Below are positions 12,372 through 23,083 of a stretch of 38,198 nt of DNA, piece after piece. Source of the DNA: Pigoraptor chileana. Its lineage: Eukaryota; Opisthokonta; Filasterea. The stretch's first letter is position 1. Every line of letters starts with the position of its first letter. Where the stretch lies: positions 1 to 38,198 of the forward strand of contig CALSCR010002304.1 in NCBI GenBank assembly GCA_943704495.1, given 5' to 3'. Position numbers and translations under genes: made by a program. Under the pieces are notes generated by a model. It made no database searches. It was not told where the DNA came from and was given only the letters and a program-made list of their open reading frames with translations.

Positions 12372-15300
12372 TCACCGCCGCAGCCGCAGGTGAAAGGCGT
12401 GAGTGCACATTTCGCTCCCCTCGGGAAGGTACTTGTCGTAAAAATCGACAATAAATTCCTCAGGTTTGAACCCAAACTTCTGGTACAGAATCATCGCGGG
12501 ATTTGTCGCGCTTACGTGGAGGGTTATGTCCTTGCCCATGCACGTCTGGAGGTGTATTGCGTGATTGAGTGATTGATCGATTGGTTGGCAGATTGATGGC
12601 ACGGAAAGGGAAACGTCAATATTCACACAAACATTGAGTGCGCTTAGGTATAGGCGTACTACTAGATTGATGGCACGGAAAGGGAAACGTCAATATTCAC
12701 ACAAACATTGAGTGCGCTTAGGTATAGCCGCTCTATGGCCTCAGTCGCAGTGCAAGGCAACGTGGGGACCTTCCAATTGCACTGACCTGAATCAAATGGT
12801 ATAGCATGAAACTGGCGATTCCAGCGCGTGCCCAGTCCGGGTGCACGACGACATACGAAAGGTAGGCCTCATTCACCTTCACGGCGGGAGGGAAAGGGGA
12901 GGTTCAGCCGGAGGGAACAAATTGCTATGGACACACAATGGAAGCCACACAATCCTCCGCAAGCAGTGACTCTTCCCCTGAGTTCTTCAATGCCAAGAGC
13001 AACATACAGCATCTTGCGGCCATCTCGCTACATAGCTGTCATGATAGGATTCCTCCACACGCGCCACTGCGCTGCAATTCATTCACCTTCACATCCGGAG
13101 TAAGGAAGGCGCACCCGATGACAAGCCGTCGGTACCGAACGACCACGCTAAAATCGGGATATTGGAGACACTCGCTCACTAGTTTGAGGCACAAAGTGAG
13201 GACGGACAACAAGCAAGAAGAAAACATTCAGAATAAGAAAACAACACACAAATAAATACAGTAATATAGCAGACGTGACATAGAGAGAGAGAGCGATGGA
13301 AAGCGAGAGAGAGTGTGTATGTGTGTATATTTTCAGTCAACCCAAGTGTGCGATGGCACCAGTTGCGCGATGATACCCACGATCGATCCCGGGCCACAGA
13401 AATTGGGAGCACAGGTTGTTTACAGCCGGAATGAGGTGGGGCCGGATGTAGCAGTAGTCGATTGGCTCGATCTGGGGCGGCTTCCAGTCGGGGTCATGTC
13501 TGTGACAGGTGACGAACAATATTGGCACACACGGTCAGAGAGAGATGTCGGATTTACGTCAGTGTCTAAGGCGCTGTGACCATGGACTCCACAAGGTCAG
13601 AGAGAGAGAGAGAGAGACATGGCCACCCACACACACATATATATATATAGACACCCATACACACACATACACGCAGTGAAAATCACTCTCGATGAAACAA
13701 AACTATCAACATCGACCAGAAATCCAAAACAAAACCAAACACTGACCAGAAATGCACGCAAAAATGGAAGTTTTTGATTTAACGGGACGCAAAACAATCA
13801 CATATTAGCGCCCCCGCCCCCGCACCTGTGACATCGCGCAAGGAGCTCATCGTGCACCTTCATGCGCAAAGTGCGGCTTTCGTAATCCCTCCGAATGAAC
13901 GGCTTGAGTGTGCGCCCAGTGTATGCACTGACAATGGGGGTCATTTCTATGCGATCGGCGGCGCCATCCAGTCGCGCAGAGAAGGGTATGCTTGCGGGGG
14001 GAGGAAGGCGGAGTGCGAGACCCACCTGTACACAAGAAGGACCGGTTGGGCATTGTGTGAGAAGGCAAACAACACCACTTCAATCACGGCCAAGACAGCA
14101 TGTCTCTATCAAGTTAACGCGTGTACGTTTCACAGCAGCCACATAAGCACCATTCCCTTTGTTGTCCCTCACCTGTTGCTGATATCGATCAAGCACGCGC
14201 GCATCCCCATCCCTCGCACCGACAGATGCGAAGGAGGTTGCCGAGGGAGGGAAGAGCGACTGTCCCTGCAACGGCACCCCGGATGATGGCACAATGGGAA
14301 CAGAGTCGCGGCCTTGGATAGTCGCCACATGGCCTCGTCGCTTGATCAACTTCAGCCGGCGCACCTCAAACTCGTCCGGTGTGAGGACAGCACCGCTGCC
14401 CTTGTACCACTGACATCCCGACAGCGCGTCCCTCACTCGGTGGTCGAGGTCAAATACCTTCATGCCCTTGCGCCGTTTTAACTGCGCCGGGAAATGAAAG
14501 AAAATAATAACCACACACATAAATAAAACACGCAAGAATTACACAACAAAATGATAACCCCAAAAAAAGTGTGAATACGTTGATGGAGTGAATGTTAATG
14601 TGATGACACCAAGGACTAATTAAGAATTCCAAAACTAAGGCGGGCGACACACACCTCTCTCAACTTGAGCTTTCGCAGGAGCCGTCTTGAAGCGTCGGTG
14701 CCTTTCACATCAGCATGCAGCGCCTCCAGTCGCAGCATGAGCATCTTTTCATCCGCACGCCGAATCACGGGAATCGGCACTGGAGCGGTACCGACAATTT
14801 CAACCGCGTCTTCTTCAACGGCAGGTACTTGTGAGATGGCAGACACAGACACAGCCGCTGCCCCAGCCCTTCCCGCCTCGGCAGTATTGTGAGATGACGG
14901 TATCCCCGCACTGACTCCATTTGCGGCAGATTCGGGTCCTTCCTTCACGCTCACATCCTCAATACCATCCTTTACCCTTGATTTCGACTTGCGGCGAGCA
15001 GAGGCAATAACCTTCCCCTTGTCGTCTGTGACATCCGCACGCATCGCCGCTGCCTTTTCGTTTTTCGGCCTTTTATTGTGCCATGTTCCTTCAGCGGGAA
15101 GGTCATTGCCGTCATCAAACGACCCCATTTTTCCCGAAACACTCAATGAACGCTTTCGCTTATTCCGGCCCGCATCCGCGGCAGTCGCAACAGCAACAGC
15201 AGTCGAATTATCCGAGGGGTCACCCATAAACTGCGCGTGCATGACGGCATCCACATCTGCAGCAGTAGTGGCAGCAATGACCGACCCAACAGCGTCGTCT

Positions 15301-16886
15301 GTCGCCACAGGTGCATCATGACCCGCAACCGCCCCATCTACAACCATTGGCACCTCGCACTCGATCGCTACGGCAACGCCGATTTGCAAGCCGTCAGGCC
15401 CCACATTGCTCGGAACAGCGGAAGCAGACAGAGGAACGTCGCTGACCTCTCGGGTCCACGCACGCACGCGCGCACCAGAACCAGAACCGCCTCCCGACGC
15501 CACCAAGGACCCGCTTCCCGCATACTTTCCCTCGATTGAAGAGCGCGAGTCACCCCTCGCTCGGGGAAGGGCGCGTGCGGCGGACGACTGAGTCGTGCTT
15601 AGCGGCGGCGGCTGTGAGGGCTGGTGGGCCAAACTGGTGGACGAAAAGCGTGGCTCTTCCCTCATGAGGCGGTCGATGAGAGCGTCGGTGCTCTCGCCGA
15701 ACTCTTCGGCGTCCATATGATCACTGTTTGCATGGGGTGTCTGCATGGAGATGGCTTTGGTGGCAAGTGCCATAGACCGAGCACTTCCATCCACATCGTC
15801 AGTCTCCAGTTTTGCACGCCCCTCGTAACTCCGATTCTTATCACCCTGCATAGCATGCTGTTGTAATGCAACTGCACCGACGTCAAGAGTGTGCACCGCG
15901 GATGTCGCGGTATTCTCCGCTGATGCGGCGACGCCGGACCCATCGAGCGGCTCCGTCTTTACAACAATGGGTGTCGCACGCGCAGCTCCAACCGCAAAAG
16001 CCGGGGCCTCACTCGAATTGGCAATTGCAGTCCTTCTGATGCCGTCCGTGGGAATGGACGGGGCGGTTTGCGTCCCCAGTGGCCCAGATTGGGAAGGAGA
16101 GGATGTGCCAATGCTTTCTAGGGCAGGTTGGGAAATGGGAAGGGGCGTACCACGGAAAAACGTCGGCGTCATTAGCGCATTCGGCGTCTTTGGGGTCATA
16201 GGAGAGAGCGACGTATTAGGTGTCGACGATCCGGAGACGACGCCTTTTACGTGCAGAAACCCTCGACGCGTAGATGACACGCCGAGGGGGTTTGCTATGT
16301 AGTCTTCCGGTAACTGGTCCTCACACATCAGCGCCCACCAACCAGGCTCCTTCTTGACGGGCGTGCCGGCAAGAAAACGGTCGGGATTCACAGAAAGCAC
16401 ACTGGCGACCGTGTTCTTCCATGTCGCTGTTCGCGTGCGGCCGGGAAGGAGCGAGTCCCACCGCTCGTCTATAAACTTGCAGATATCTTCCCGCCATCGA
16501 AAGAACCGTCTCTGCGAATAATCAATCTCCACAGGGGCATCAATCGCACCCGCCACTACTGCCGCACCCGTGGCAGCACTATTTCCTGGAGTCGATGGAG
16601 TGGAGTTGGCGACACCGGCACTGCCGCCATCCGAAGCGACGACGGCACCGTTACCAGTTGTATTGTCGGTGGCGACGGCCGTGTTACTCGCACCATCCAC
16701 AACAGCTGTGGGCGCATCTCGAGCGGCGGCGGCGGCGGCTGCCCGTTTCGCATAGAGTGTCCTTTCGCCGTGAACAAGTGAGAACAGCGTGTGATGCACA
16801 ACTTCTGCCCAACTCATAGGCTCGCCGCAGGGCATCAGCACTGGCGCAACAATAGAACCGCTCGGATTGGGACGTTTGGGCGGCAT
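12372..16886 (-). CDS. KAT14: KAT14/CSRP2BP (ATAC2)-like histone acetyltransferase
   Basis: Exons in transcript order: 16886-14655, 14481-14173, 14025-13826, 13499-13381, 13178-13087, 12876-12787, 12545-12372; 1071 residues with every junction in phase. The N-terminus (SWAEVVHHTLFSLVHGERTLY), a basic segment near 122-190 (RFFRWREDICKFIDERWDSL, TATWKNTVASVLSV, PGWWAL), the middle RRLLRKLKLRELKRRKGMKV with FDLD, and TLKPFIRRDYESRTLRMK follow the KAT14 order. The C-terminal GNAT fold (about 928-1071) reads PIDYCYIRPHLIPAVNNLCS, FLWPGIDLSECLQYPDFSVV, HPDWARAGIASFMLYHLIQT (acetyl-CoA loop) and LHVSATNPAMILYQKFGF. Animal KAT14 belongs to the ATAC coactivator complex in the nucleus. Residues 200-720 are low-complexity. 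Divergent from the FabG-type gene, 538 bases between starts. Confidence 0.95.
12590..12727. repeat. 64-base perfect direct duplication in KAT14 intron 6
   Basis: Bases 12590-12653 recur exactly at 12664-12727 (period 74, 10-base spacer). The unit begins AGATTGATGGCACGGAAAGG and ends TTAGGTATAG. The intron is otherwise ordinary. The perfect identity points to a recent duplication. Confidence 0.95.
12869..13092. repeat. 14-base direct repeat bounding KAT14 intron 5
   Basis: TCATTCACCTTCAC occurs at 12869-12882 and 13079-13092. On the coding strand each reads GTGAAG/GTGAATGA, and the donor of intron 5 and its acceptor fall at the same AG/GT position in the two copies. The intron is therefore exactly one repeat period (210 bases), 12877-13086. 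Confidence 0.93.
13544..13594 (+). repeat. Dispersed element, form A, copy A2
   Basis: In KAT14 intron 3 (13500-13825), antisense to the gene and close to its 3' splice site. It reads GATGTCGGATTTACGTCAGT, CTAAGGCGCTGTG, CCATGGACTCCACAA, and is flanked on both sides by GA-rich sequence. Confidence 0.85.
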
Positions 16887-17424
16887 CTTTTTCTTCTGGT
16901 CAGAGACTGTTGACGAAATAGTCGGAAAATATCACTACACGGTGTGCGAAAATGGATAACGTGCAAGTGGTTGGGACTCCTCCTGCGAGGTCATCGACTG
17001 GTGGGCATTGCCGGACATGGGCCAAGTGGATGTGCGCTCCCACGCATTCAATCGAAGAGCGCAAACAGATTGTGTTGGGACAATGGCCGATAATGAAGAA
17101 GATGTCTCGAGCAGCAGCAGCACGCGGACCTGCAGATAAACACACACAACGCAGCAAGGCGACATGATGTCTCACGAAACTGCGATAAGGTGCTATATCG
17201 CGGTATCATTATCGGAAATCTCTCAGGTTGTTTTCGGAATTTACGAAATCCTTCCATCGGAATAAACTTAGTTTCGGAACGCACGTGCGAGATTTCGTGA
17301 CAATTGCTCCCCACTAAAAACTATCAGTGAAAGTGAAGTGATTGCGCAACACACAAGAAGGGGATACAGTGCTCCTATACGGCGGCGCACATAACAGGCG
17401 AGTGGCGCCCCTGATCCACTCGAC
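16887..17424. other. Divergent intergenic region, KAT14 / FabG-type gene
   Basis: The two start codons lie 538 bases apart, head to head, so a shared or back-to-back promoter is likely. No recognisable core promoter element was seen. Short open frames on both strands (for example 16952-17167) show no family features. Confidence 0.6.
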
Positions 17425-19356
17425 ATGCATGCAGTGTGCACGCTGGGCCGGTGTCGATCGCCCTCACACCATGCGGCCGCCGGTCACACACTGAAGCGCT
17501 TTATCAATGCGACGGCCTCGCGATTAAGCGAGAAGGCTGTCAAAGCAGAGGCTGGTGGAGAGAACAGAGATGCAATTGGCAGGAGCGAAACGCCGTCACA
17601 TGCATCTTCAACGGGATCGGATTATCTCGTTCGCATTGCAGCTCACCCAACTGGACGAAAAGTACTGAAGGCACTTGGTTTGCCGCGACCGGCACACTTG
17701 ATCCGCGATTATAATCCGGTGACAAGGCCGCTCAAAAATGCGCAGGTGTGTGTGAGTGTGAGTGTGAGTGTGTGTGTGTGTGTGGTTGAGTGAGTGAGTA
17801 AGTAAGTGAGAGTGAGAGTGAGAGAGGGGGTTGTATGTATATATATACACATATATACATGCGTGCGTGTGTGTGTGTGTGTGCATATCTGAAAGTTTTG
17901 TCGCGTTTGAATTTACGCACAGTTCTGATAAAAGATCTTCAATTGCTTCCCCGCGGCCCCTTCAAAATACCCAAAGATTGTCGTACTATCTGGATCCAAC
18001 ACACCCTCGCGCATGTGCGCAGTCGATGCAATCGTGGGTGCGGGTGGGACCACATGTGGACCGGCGACAACAACCGTCAAGGTCTCCATGGCAGGCCGCA
18101 TCCCTCCGCGGACGATTCTCTCGTCCGGAGCAGTGATCGACCTCACAGATGTAACCACTATCGACGGCATATCAGCCCTGTTCAGGCGCACAAAAGAGGC
18201 TCTCAATCGATTGGACTCCAACGCGCGCATCGTATTCTTGACGCGGGATCCGACTGAGGCGTCGCTACACACGGGCGAGTCTGCGGCGGTTGCGGCAGCG
18301 TGCGCTGGCTTTGTGCGAAGCCTATCAAAGGAGCTCGGTATGTCTGGAACGACTGCCAATCTGCTATGCGTGGCAGACGGCGCAGTGCGTGATATACCCG
18401 AGCCACTAGTGCATCTGCTCTCCAACAAGTCTGCCTTCATAACAGGACAGGTGATCTCGCTCACAGGAGACCTTGGTGCTGCCCTGACGACGTCTGCCCC
18501 AAGTGCGGCGGGTCACACAGGTGTATCATCGCAATCCATGACAATAGATTCGACAATATCCACCGCCGATGCGCAGGCGGCCCACTTGCCCGATCGCCTG
18601 TATTTGTGGCGGGAGCGTCTTACGGGGAGGCAAATTGTCGTCACTGGTGCCGCGCGTGGCATTGGCGCATCCACAGCCACGAGACTCGCGGAAGAGGGTG
18701 CCAAGCTCCTTCTCGTCGACCATCCCTCCCAGGAAGAAGCACTTGCTGACATGACTCGGCGTCTTTTCGGGCGGGCGTCATATGCTTGCGCGGATCTTGG
18801 TGCTGAAGATGCGAGCGCATCCGTGGCCGCCTCTGTCGCCGGATGGTGCGTGGGCGGACTCGACGGATTTGTGCACAATGCTGGAATAACGCGCGACCGC
18901 ATGTTCTCCCGGATGGAAGAGAGCGCTTTTCAGAGGGTGATCGACGTCAATCTCGGTGCGATAATCAAGATTGACCGGGCACTCTTTGCGGGTGGGCACG
19001 TGCGTGACAACGCGCGAATGGTTCTCGTGTCGTCCATCAGCGGAATTGCGGGGGCGGCGGGCCAAACAAACTACTCTGCAAGCAAGAGTGGCGTCATTGG
19101 ATACTGCCGTCAGATGGCGAAGGAGTGGGCGTCGCGTGGACTCGCCTATAATGCAGTGGCGCCGGGGTTCATTGAGACACCCATGACTGCGGCAATGCCC
19201 GCAGTTGCGCGGGAAGTTGCACGCCGTTCAAATTCCATGTCGCAGGGAGGGGTGCCCCTCGATATTGCAGAAACAATTGTACTGTTGTCGTCGCCCAGGA
19301 CTAGGCTCACTGGGCAGGTTGTCCGCGTGTGCGGCGGTCACCTCATTGGCCAATGA
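17425..19356 (+). CDS. High-molecular-weight FabG-type 3-oxoacyl-ACP reductase
   Basis: Exon 1 is 17425-17745; exon 2 ends at the stop at 19356 and begins at 17977 or, less likely, 17935 (both in phase; the first gives PLKNAQ-IVVLSGS, which fits the family), giving about 566 residues. The N-terminal family motif is present (SDYLVRIAAHPTGRKVLKAL, GLPRP), then a degenerate Rossmann-like half, then a complete short-chain dehydrogenase: TGAARGIGAS cofactor loop, HNAG, and catalytic Ser-Tyr-Lys in SSISGIAGAAGQTNYSASKS, with PGFIETPM. This two-halved form is known from bacterial HMW FabG (FabG4 of mycobacteria), which reduces 3-oxoacyl thioesters with NAD(H). An N-terminal extension of about 70 residues, Arg-rich at first, could be a mitochondrial presequence; no C-terminal peroxisomal signal is seen. 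Gene symbol withheld because the orthology is not certain. Confidence 0.9.
17746..17976 (+). other. Intron of the FabG-type gene with GT tract at its donor
   Basis: The intron starts GTGTGTGTGAGTGTGAGTGT and continues as a GT-rich tract to about 17880, with a TATATATACACATATATA palindrome near 17840. The acceptor is ambiguous: AAAG at 17976 or AAAAG at 17934. Confidence 0.65.
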
Positions 19357-19739
19357 AAGGGAGTGAGTGCCAAGGCAATGCTCCTCCCATATATCTTTTA
19401 ATTCTCTTCTCACTTGAGAAAGAAGCGCTTTTTTGCAGACGGAGACGTTTTGGTTGGAAACTGTTATTGTCTCACGACTCTGACACCAAGTAAGCTACAG
19501 CTAGGTTAAGTAGGCATCACAAGGCCAGCTATGATGGAATGTCCACGCGGATTGATTGTGCAATTTAAAATGCCGTTGGATGCAGACAGACCCAACTCAC
19601 ACATTCGATCCACTTGAAAGCAAACAAATCAAAAAGACAAAGACATGACTGTATTATTTTTCCCCCCCATGTACACACGACGCGCTCAAATTGCGAATAT
19701 AGAGTGGAGCCAGAAACCGCCGCACTACTTGTTGCAAGC
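19357..19739. other. Convergent intergenic region, FabG-type / UAP56-motif gene
   Basis: A 383-base spacer between two 3' ends. No open frame of note, repeat or RNA gene was seen. Confidence 0.6.
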
Positions 19740-22499
19740 TCAGTTCCTCTTTCCGCCACGGCGACCTCCCCGGGGGCTGCCAATCACCACGGTGCGCTTG
19801 ACGCCGCCCGCCGCAGCGACCTTGGGCCTGCTGCCACCGTTGGCACGCGGGCTTGCTCCGGCCGCTTTGCCACCCCTCTCCCGACGGCCACCAACCTGCA
19901 CGCCGATGGACGACGGACAGATAGACAGAGACAAAGGCAGAGAAGAGTGTGTGTGTGTGTGAAAAAGAAAGATGTAGGTTAAGTCAGTGTCTTACGCCAG
20001 TACACTCGTGGACTCCACAACACAACACAGAGAAAGATGTTCAAGAGAAAAAGTCCGACACTTCCGTGATATACCGATGAAGCACCATTGCAGAACCCAC
20101 CTCGATGCCACGCTTCTTGTTAATGGCGACCTGGCGCGAGTTGGAGGATGCTTGTGCAGACCTCTGGCGATCCTTTGCCTGCCACACAAACATACATAAT
20201 ACACAATAAGAACAATGAACATAACAATAATAGTGTCAGCGAACACATAGCAGGTCGATAATAAAGCACAATATAATTTCACCCGTCCACATGCACTGTT
20301 TAGAGGCAGATAGAGATGAGGATCGAGTCAGTGTCTTAGGCGTTGTGCCAATAGAGTCCACAAGAAAGAGAAAAGAGAGGGGAAAGCAAGTAAGCATCGT
20401 ACCTTCACGGTCTCCGCGCGCGTCGGCTGAACTGGCTGCGGCTTCTTGACCCGCTTTTTCCTAAAGAGGCAATTCAGAGGTCGAGAATGCGCACACACGC
20501 TTCAGTCGTTGTCATTGTAACGCACATTTTTAAACTAGGCGTCGCACTCCACATTACAACCAAAAAAATTAAAATTCCGAAATCAGCGAAGCACATCCAA
20601 AAACGCATTTGAGCAAGTAAATCTCGCTACAAACAACACTCAAGCGTCGACACTTACAGTGCGGGCGTAGACGCGTCGTTGGTAAATGAGATCTTGATAT
20701 TAGGGATGCTGTTGTTGTTGCTGTTGTTGCTGCTGTTGTTGTTGACAGCGGGAGCACCAGTGTCGCTGCTTCCTGACTTGCGGCGGTTGCGGCGGCGGCG
20801 GTTTCCACCCTCGGGGGCGCTGCATAAGCACACAATGATAGCAAAAGATATGCATACTTTCCGCATATAAGTGATGTGTGTGACGTTGATGCAACTGTTA
20901 CGGCGATTGCTAACAACAACGAAAGACTAAGACAAACAATTTCCAACACCCGATTGAAGAAATAAAACACAAAAAGTGAGACAGTTGGTTAAGAATACAG
21001 AGCAATAAGCCCCAACATCAGAGAGTCTAGTTTCAGCCGGACTTTACCACACAAGAGCCGATGCAGCCTAAAGTACTGCAAGGCGGCTCCATTCCACTCC
21101 ACGCGCACACGAGTGAGAGCAAACATCAACTTGCATGCATCTCACCACAACTCTATGTGCAGACATCAAAACAAGCTCATGGTAAGCTATAAAATAAAAT
21201 TTGTGAGACGTAACACACACACAGACACACACACACAGACAGACACATAGACACACACAAAACAAAACAAAAAAGACAAAAACACACACAACCCACGCGC
21301 TGACTGCATTTCCACGGGCAGACACGACGACCTTCTTCGCGGGTCCCAACTTGGGACGGATTGCCTTTGGATTCGCATCCGTCTGCGCATCAACACAATG
21401 TGTTTTTTTGTTTGTTGGTTAATGCATGTAAAGGTGCATTTAGCATTGAACTGTCAGGCATGCTTTTACAGGTTGATGAGATAGTGCGCCGTGTAAACCA
21501 ACACACGCGAAATGGTTTCTACTTTGCAAACACGAAACATTGCGCAAACACACGCATTGAAACAACAAAATGGGCAAGATAACAGGAAAATCAAACATTC
21601 TCTCAACACATCAATTTGCACTAACCTTGATCCCTCGGTTTGCGGCGACCTTCTGTTCTCGAGCTGCCTTTTGCTGTGCTTTGGTCACACCGCGGAGTGC
21701 CTGTGAAACACGCTCCTTTGACTGGCCCAGCTTGGTCGCCTGCTTGCCCTGCTTGATCCAACGCACAGGAAATTTTAAGGTAAATATCACACACAATAAG
21801 ACATGAGCGACATGGAAGGAGCCTTTCGACAATTGCGAATGCATGCAGACACACACGCACGGTAACATTCAGACAGAGCACAGTCACATGCAAGATCAAA
21901 TGCCAATGTTTTCCCAAACGCGCAATGTTTTCACCACTCCAAACATATGCCAAAAAGCCAATGGAAAAATGCGTACATCCACTTGTTTAAAAATGCATGG
22001 AAATGAGTCAGCCGCACATGCTACGGATAGTGACAGTGTGGAATCAAACGAAACGCAGGTACACATTGCGTGATTCACAAACTCACCGCAACCACAGTGT
22101 CAGTCTTCTTCTTTCGCACACGTCGCTTCTTTGCCTTGGACCCATCTTGATCAATCTCCATTTTGTCCCCATCAGCAGCGGCATTGCCACCCTTTTGGCC
22201 GCCCTTTCCTCCCTTGAGCTTCTTGCGCTGCTTGATAATCTCCTCTGAACAAGCAGTGAGATGGTATGGAGGCTAGCACTGGTAAGCACATGATTCTCTC
22301 TTGCGGATTTTCCTGTTTTCAACCACCACACACCCACACAATGCACACGCACATCTAGGGATACACGCACGCACACGCACACACAAACACACACACGCAC
22401 GCACACACACACACACAAATACAGACAGGTGCACTCACCAAGCGGAAGGCTCATCTTGGCCTCCGTGGACAAACCCATAGTAAATGATGGCTCAGACAT
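19740..22499 (-). CDS. Small basic protein with UAP56-binding motif, probable mRNA-export adaptor
   Basis: Eight exons, in transcript order: 22499-22439, 22244-22087, 21748-21626, 21382-21297, 20819-20658, 20460-20403, 20178-20101, 19895-19740. They join in frame to 293 residues. Near the N-terminus, across the first junction, is KMSLPLEEIIKQRKK, close to the UAP56-binding motif of ALYREF and UIF/FYTTD1 (MSLDDIIK). The rest is Lys/Arg-rich: KKRRVRKKK, KAQQKAAREQK, NRRRRNRRKSG, a short Asn/Ser tract, NIKISFTNDASTPALKKRVK, SSNSRQVAINKKRGIE and a C-terminal GGRRGGKRN. No RRM is present, so it is not a standard ALYREF; it most resembles UIF-type adaptors that hand mRNA from the helicase UAP56 to the export receptor. 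That role is inferred from one motif plus composition. Introns 6 and 7 each carry a dispersed element (A4, A3). Confidence 0.75.
19971..20020 (+). repeat. Dispersed element, form A, copy A3
   Basis: In the last intron of the UAP56-motif gene, antisense to it. GATGTAGGTTAAGTCAGTG and GTGGACTCCACAA are conserved; the middle (CTTACGCCAGTACACTC) is diverged. Confidence 0.75.
20315..20363 (+). repeat. Dispersed element, form A, copy A4
   Basis: In intron 6 of the UAP56-motif gene, antisense to it and near its 5' splice site. It reads GATGAGGATCGAGTCAGTG, TCTTAGGCGTTGTGCCAATA, GAGTCCACAA. Confidence 0.8.
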
Positions 22500-23083
22500 G
22501 ATGGCACCGTTCGCAGATTGAACGAAAGAAAGCAATCAGATGACAAATAATCAAATCAAAATAAACAAGTATCGGAAAGCCTTGGCAACCGCAATCCAAT
22601 CAATAAACAATCTATAAAAAATTCACCCCAATTATTCCTTTCAAAGAAGAGTTTATGCGCATGACAAATCTGTACCCGTAAAAAACACAAAGTGAAAGAG
22701 GTGTGTGTGATGTGTTGTGCAGCCACTATTCTGTGTTTGGGTGTGCGGTTCAAAAGGGCGCGAACCAAATGAGCCGAGATCTCGGATGAAAATGACGTCA
22801 TCCCTTTTCGATTGGTATTCAAATTTTGCTTCGATATTACGGCTGAGCGCCAAAATTCCTTCATCAATCGAGGTCGGTGAATCGCGATGAAGATTACGTA
22901 TTCGTCAAATACTTGCCACACCACTAGTAAGATCCAACACAGTTAAGGACGCAAAACACATTTCAAAGAGGGAAATACTGAGGAAGAATCGTCGATTTGT
23001 GCGCATTTGTTGCGTTTGTGCTTTCTCGGCCGGTAATTATATCTCTCGGGTGCGTCAGCGTGGGAGTTGTCCCTATTGTAGCT
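22500..23083. other. Divergent intergenic region, UAP56-motif gene / EDC3
   Basis: Start codons lie 584 bases apart, head to head. Both promoters must lie here; no recognisable element was identified. In-frame upstream codons of the EDC3 reading frame (from about 22997) are not favoured as the start because EDC3 proteins begin directly with the LSm domain. Confidence 0.6.

Noticed and set aside
17835-18257. Alternative 140-residue frame over the FabG-type exon 2
   Set aside because: It overlaps the conserved reductase frame, begins in the intron microsatellite and has no family match.
22997-23083. Upstream extension of EDC3 (hydrophobic leader)
   Set aside because: EDC3 is cytosolic and starts with the LSm domain; the ATG at 23084 matches family starts.
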